Source: CAKOSP01 sp964404455 (GTDB lineage: Bacteria > Bacillota_I > Bacilli_A > RF39 > UBA660). From it: a DNA stretch of 13,834 nt. Shown piece after piece: positions 13,025 through 13,834 of this stretch; position 1 is the stretch's first letter; each line of letters begins with the position of its first letter. Made by a program: the position numbers and the translations under genes. The stretch lies in contig CAYOJY010000020.1 in the NCBI GenBank assembly GCA_964404455.1, forward strand, positions 1-13,834, in the 5' to 3' direction. The notes under the pieces are model-generated. The model did not search any database, had not been told where the DNA came from, and worked only from the letters and a program-made list of their open reading frames with translations.

Positions 13025-13822
13025 TTACTTGTTTTCTTGTTGAGAAGTTTCCTCTTCGGTTACCGAAGTTTCTATATCAGCAGTTTCTTCTTCTTTTATT
13101 TCATTAACTACTTCTTCAGTTGAAACAACATCTTCTATTACTTCATCTATTATGGTTTCTTCTTCATATATTAATATTTCTTTTGGATTGTTTTTACGAC
13201 TGTTTTTTACAGCTGATTTAATTAATACAAACGAATTTTTCGCTCCCGGAATATTTCCGCTTACTAAAATATAATTTTCATTTGCATTTACATCAATTAT
13301 TTCTAAGTTTTGAATAGTAACAGTTTCAAAACCCATATGTCCAGGTAATTTTTTACCTTTCATTACTCTCATTGGTAACATAGATCCCATTGATCCAGGT
13401 CTTCTATGATAATGTGATCCATGAGACATTGGCCCTCTTGATTGGTTATGTCTTTTAATAACGCCTTGAAAACCTTTTCCTTTACTTGTTCCTGTAGCGT
13501 CTACAACATCTCCTACAGTAAATAAATCCGCCCCAATCGCATCACCTAAATTATAAGAGCCTTCAAAATCTCTTATTTCTTTTACGAAGCGCTTAGGATT
13601 AGTGTTTGCTTTTTTAGCATTTCCCATTTCAGGTCTAGTTGCATTTTTTTCTTTTTTATCAAATACGCCAAGCTTTACAGCATTATATCCATCTGTTTCT
13701 ACATTTTTGATTTGCATAACAACATTTTTTTCAACTTCTACTACAGTTACAGGAATTAATTTTCCATCTTTAGTAAAAACTTGAGTCATGCCAAGTTTTT
13801 TACCTAAAATTACTTTTGCCAT
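13025..13822 (-). CDS. rplC: 50S ribosomal protein L3 with acidic C-terminal extension
   Basis: Assembly-initiating large-subunit protein whose loop reaches the peptidyl transferase centre. The core (1 to about 216) has MAKVILGKKLGMTQVFTKDG, the GKGFQGVIKRHNQSRGPMSH region with Q119 (the Gln methylated by PrmB in E. coli), YHRRPGSMGSM, KGKKLPGHMG and NSFVLIKSAVK. The usual length is about 205-215; here it is 265. The extra C-terminal 47 residues (219-265) are strongly acidic, with 16 Glu and 3 Asp against two Lys. The core is ordinary and the tail is in frame with no sign of fusion to another known domain. AGGTGG lies 6 nt before the ATG, at the right edge of the window. rpsJ is expected next upstream. 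Confidence 0.97.
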   Translation of the reverse strand: MAKVILGKKLGMTQVFTKDGKLIPVTVVEVEKNVVMQIKNVETDGYNAVKLGVFDKKEKNATRPEMGNAKKANTNPKRFVKEIRDFEGSYNLGDAIGADLFTVGDVVDATGTSKGKGFQGVIKRHNQSRGPMSHGSHYHRRPGSMGSMLPMRVMKGKKLPGHMGFETVTIQNLEIIDVNANENYILVSGNIPGAKNSFVLIKSAVKNSRKNNPKEILIYEEETIIDEVIEDVVSTEEVVNEIKEEETADIETSVTEEETSQQENK

Positions 13823-13834
13823 CTATTGCCACCT

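Overview
This window is ordinary core-genome sequence. It holds the S10-spc-alpha ribosomal protein cluster of an AT-rich bacterium, with every gene on the minus strand, so transcription runs from the right edge to the left. I see no defence, mobile, CRISPR or otherwise undescribed system. The gene order is the one usual for Firmicutes/Bacilli and Mollicutes relatives. The S14 is the 61-residue four-cysteine form, strong AGGAGG-type ribosome binding sites are nearly universal, and no L30 gene lies between S5 and L15, which all fit a Mollicutes-like or Bacilli lineage (for example uncultured gut Bacilli). TGA is a stop in secY and map, and no gene needs TGA as Trp, so the standard bacterial code is in use rather than the Mycoplasma code. 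The exact taxon cannot be fixed from this sequence alone.

Layout in transcription order (right to left). The S10 part is rplC, rplD, rplW, rplB, rpsS, rplV, rpsC, rplP, rpmC and rpsQ; rpsJ would be expected just beyond the right edge. The spc part is rplN, rplX, rplE, rpsN, rpsH, rplF, rplR, rpsE, rplO, secY, adk, map, infA and rpmJ. The alpha part is rpsM, rpsK, rpoA and rplQ. A short rho-independent terminator overlaps the rplQ stop codon at 147-170. The remaining bases (1-146) are AT-rich and hold no gene I can support.

The cluster is very compact. No intergenic space exceeds about 24 nt, and many neighbours overlap (four TAATG junctions, ATGA at secY/adk, GTGA at map/infA, and longer overlaps at rpsC/rplP, rplP/rpmC and adk/map). 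This suggests one long transcript with extensive translational coupling. The products build both ribosomal subunits. SecY gives the export channel, Adk balances adenylates, Map trims initiator Met, IF1 supports initiation, and RpoA nucleates RNA polymerase.

The most important caution is at 11943-11952. A run of ten Ns separates two different L2 (rplB) N-termini, only 29/44 identical in protein, that share an exact 21-base stretch. This looks like a scaffold join between contigs of different strains or species, so rplC, rplD and rplW (right of the gap) may not come from the same genome as the rest. Other points of mild interest are an acidic tail on L3, a shortened L24 with a lysine-rich tail, a divergent adenylate kinase, an altered L22 tunnel hairpin, and non-ATG starts for infA (GTG) and rpmC (probably TTG).
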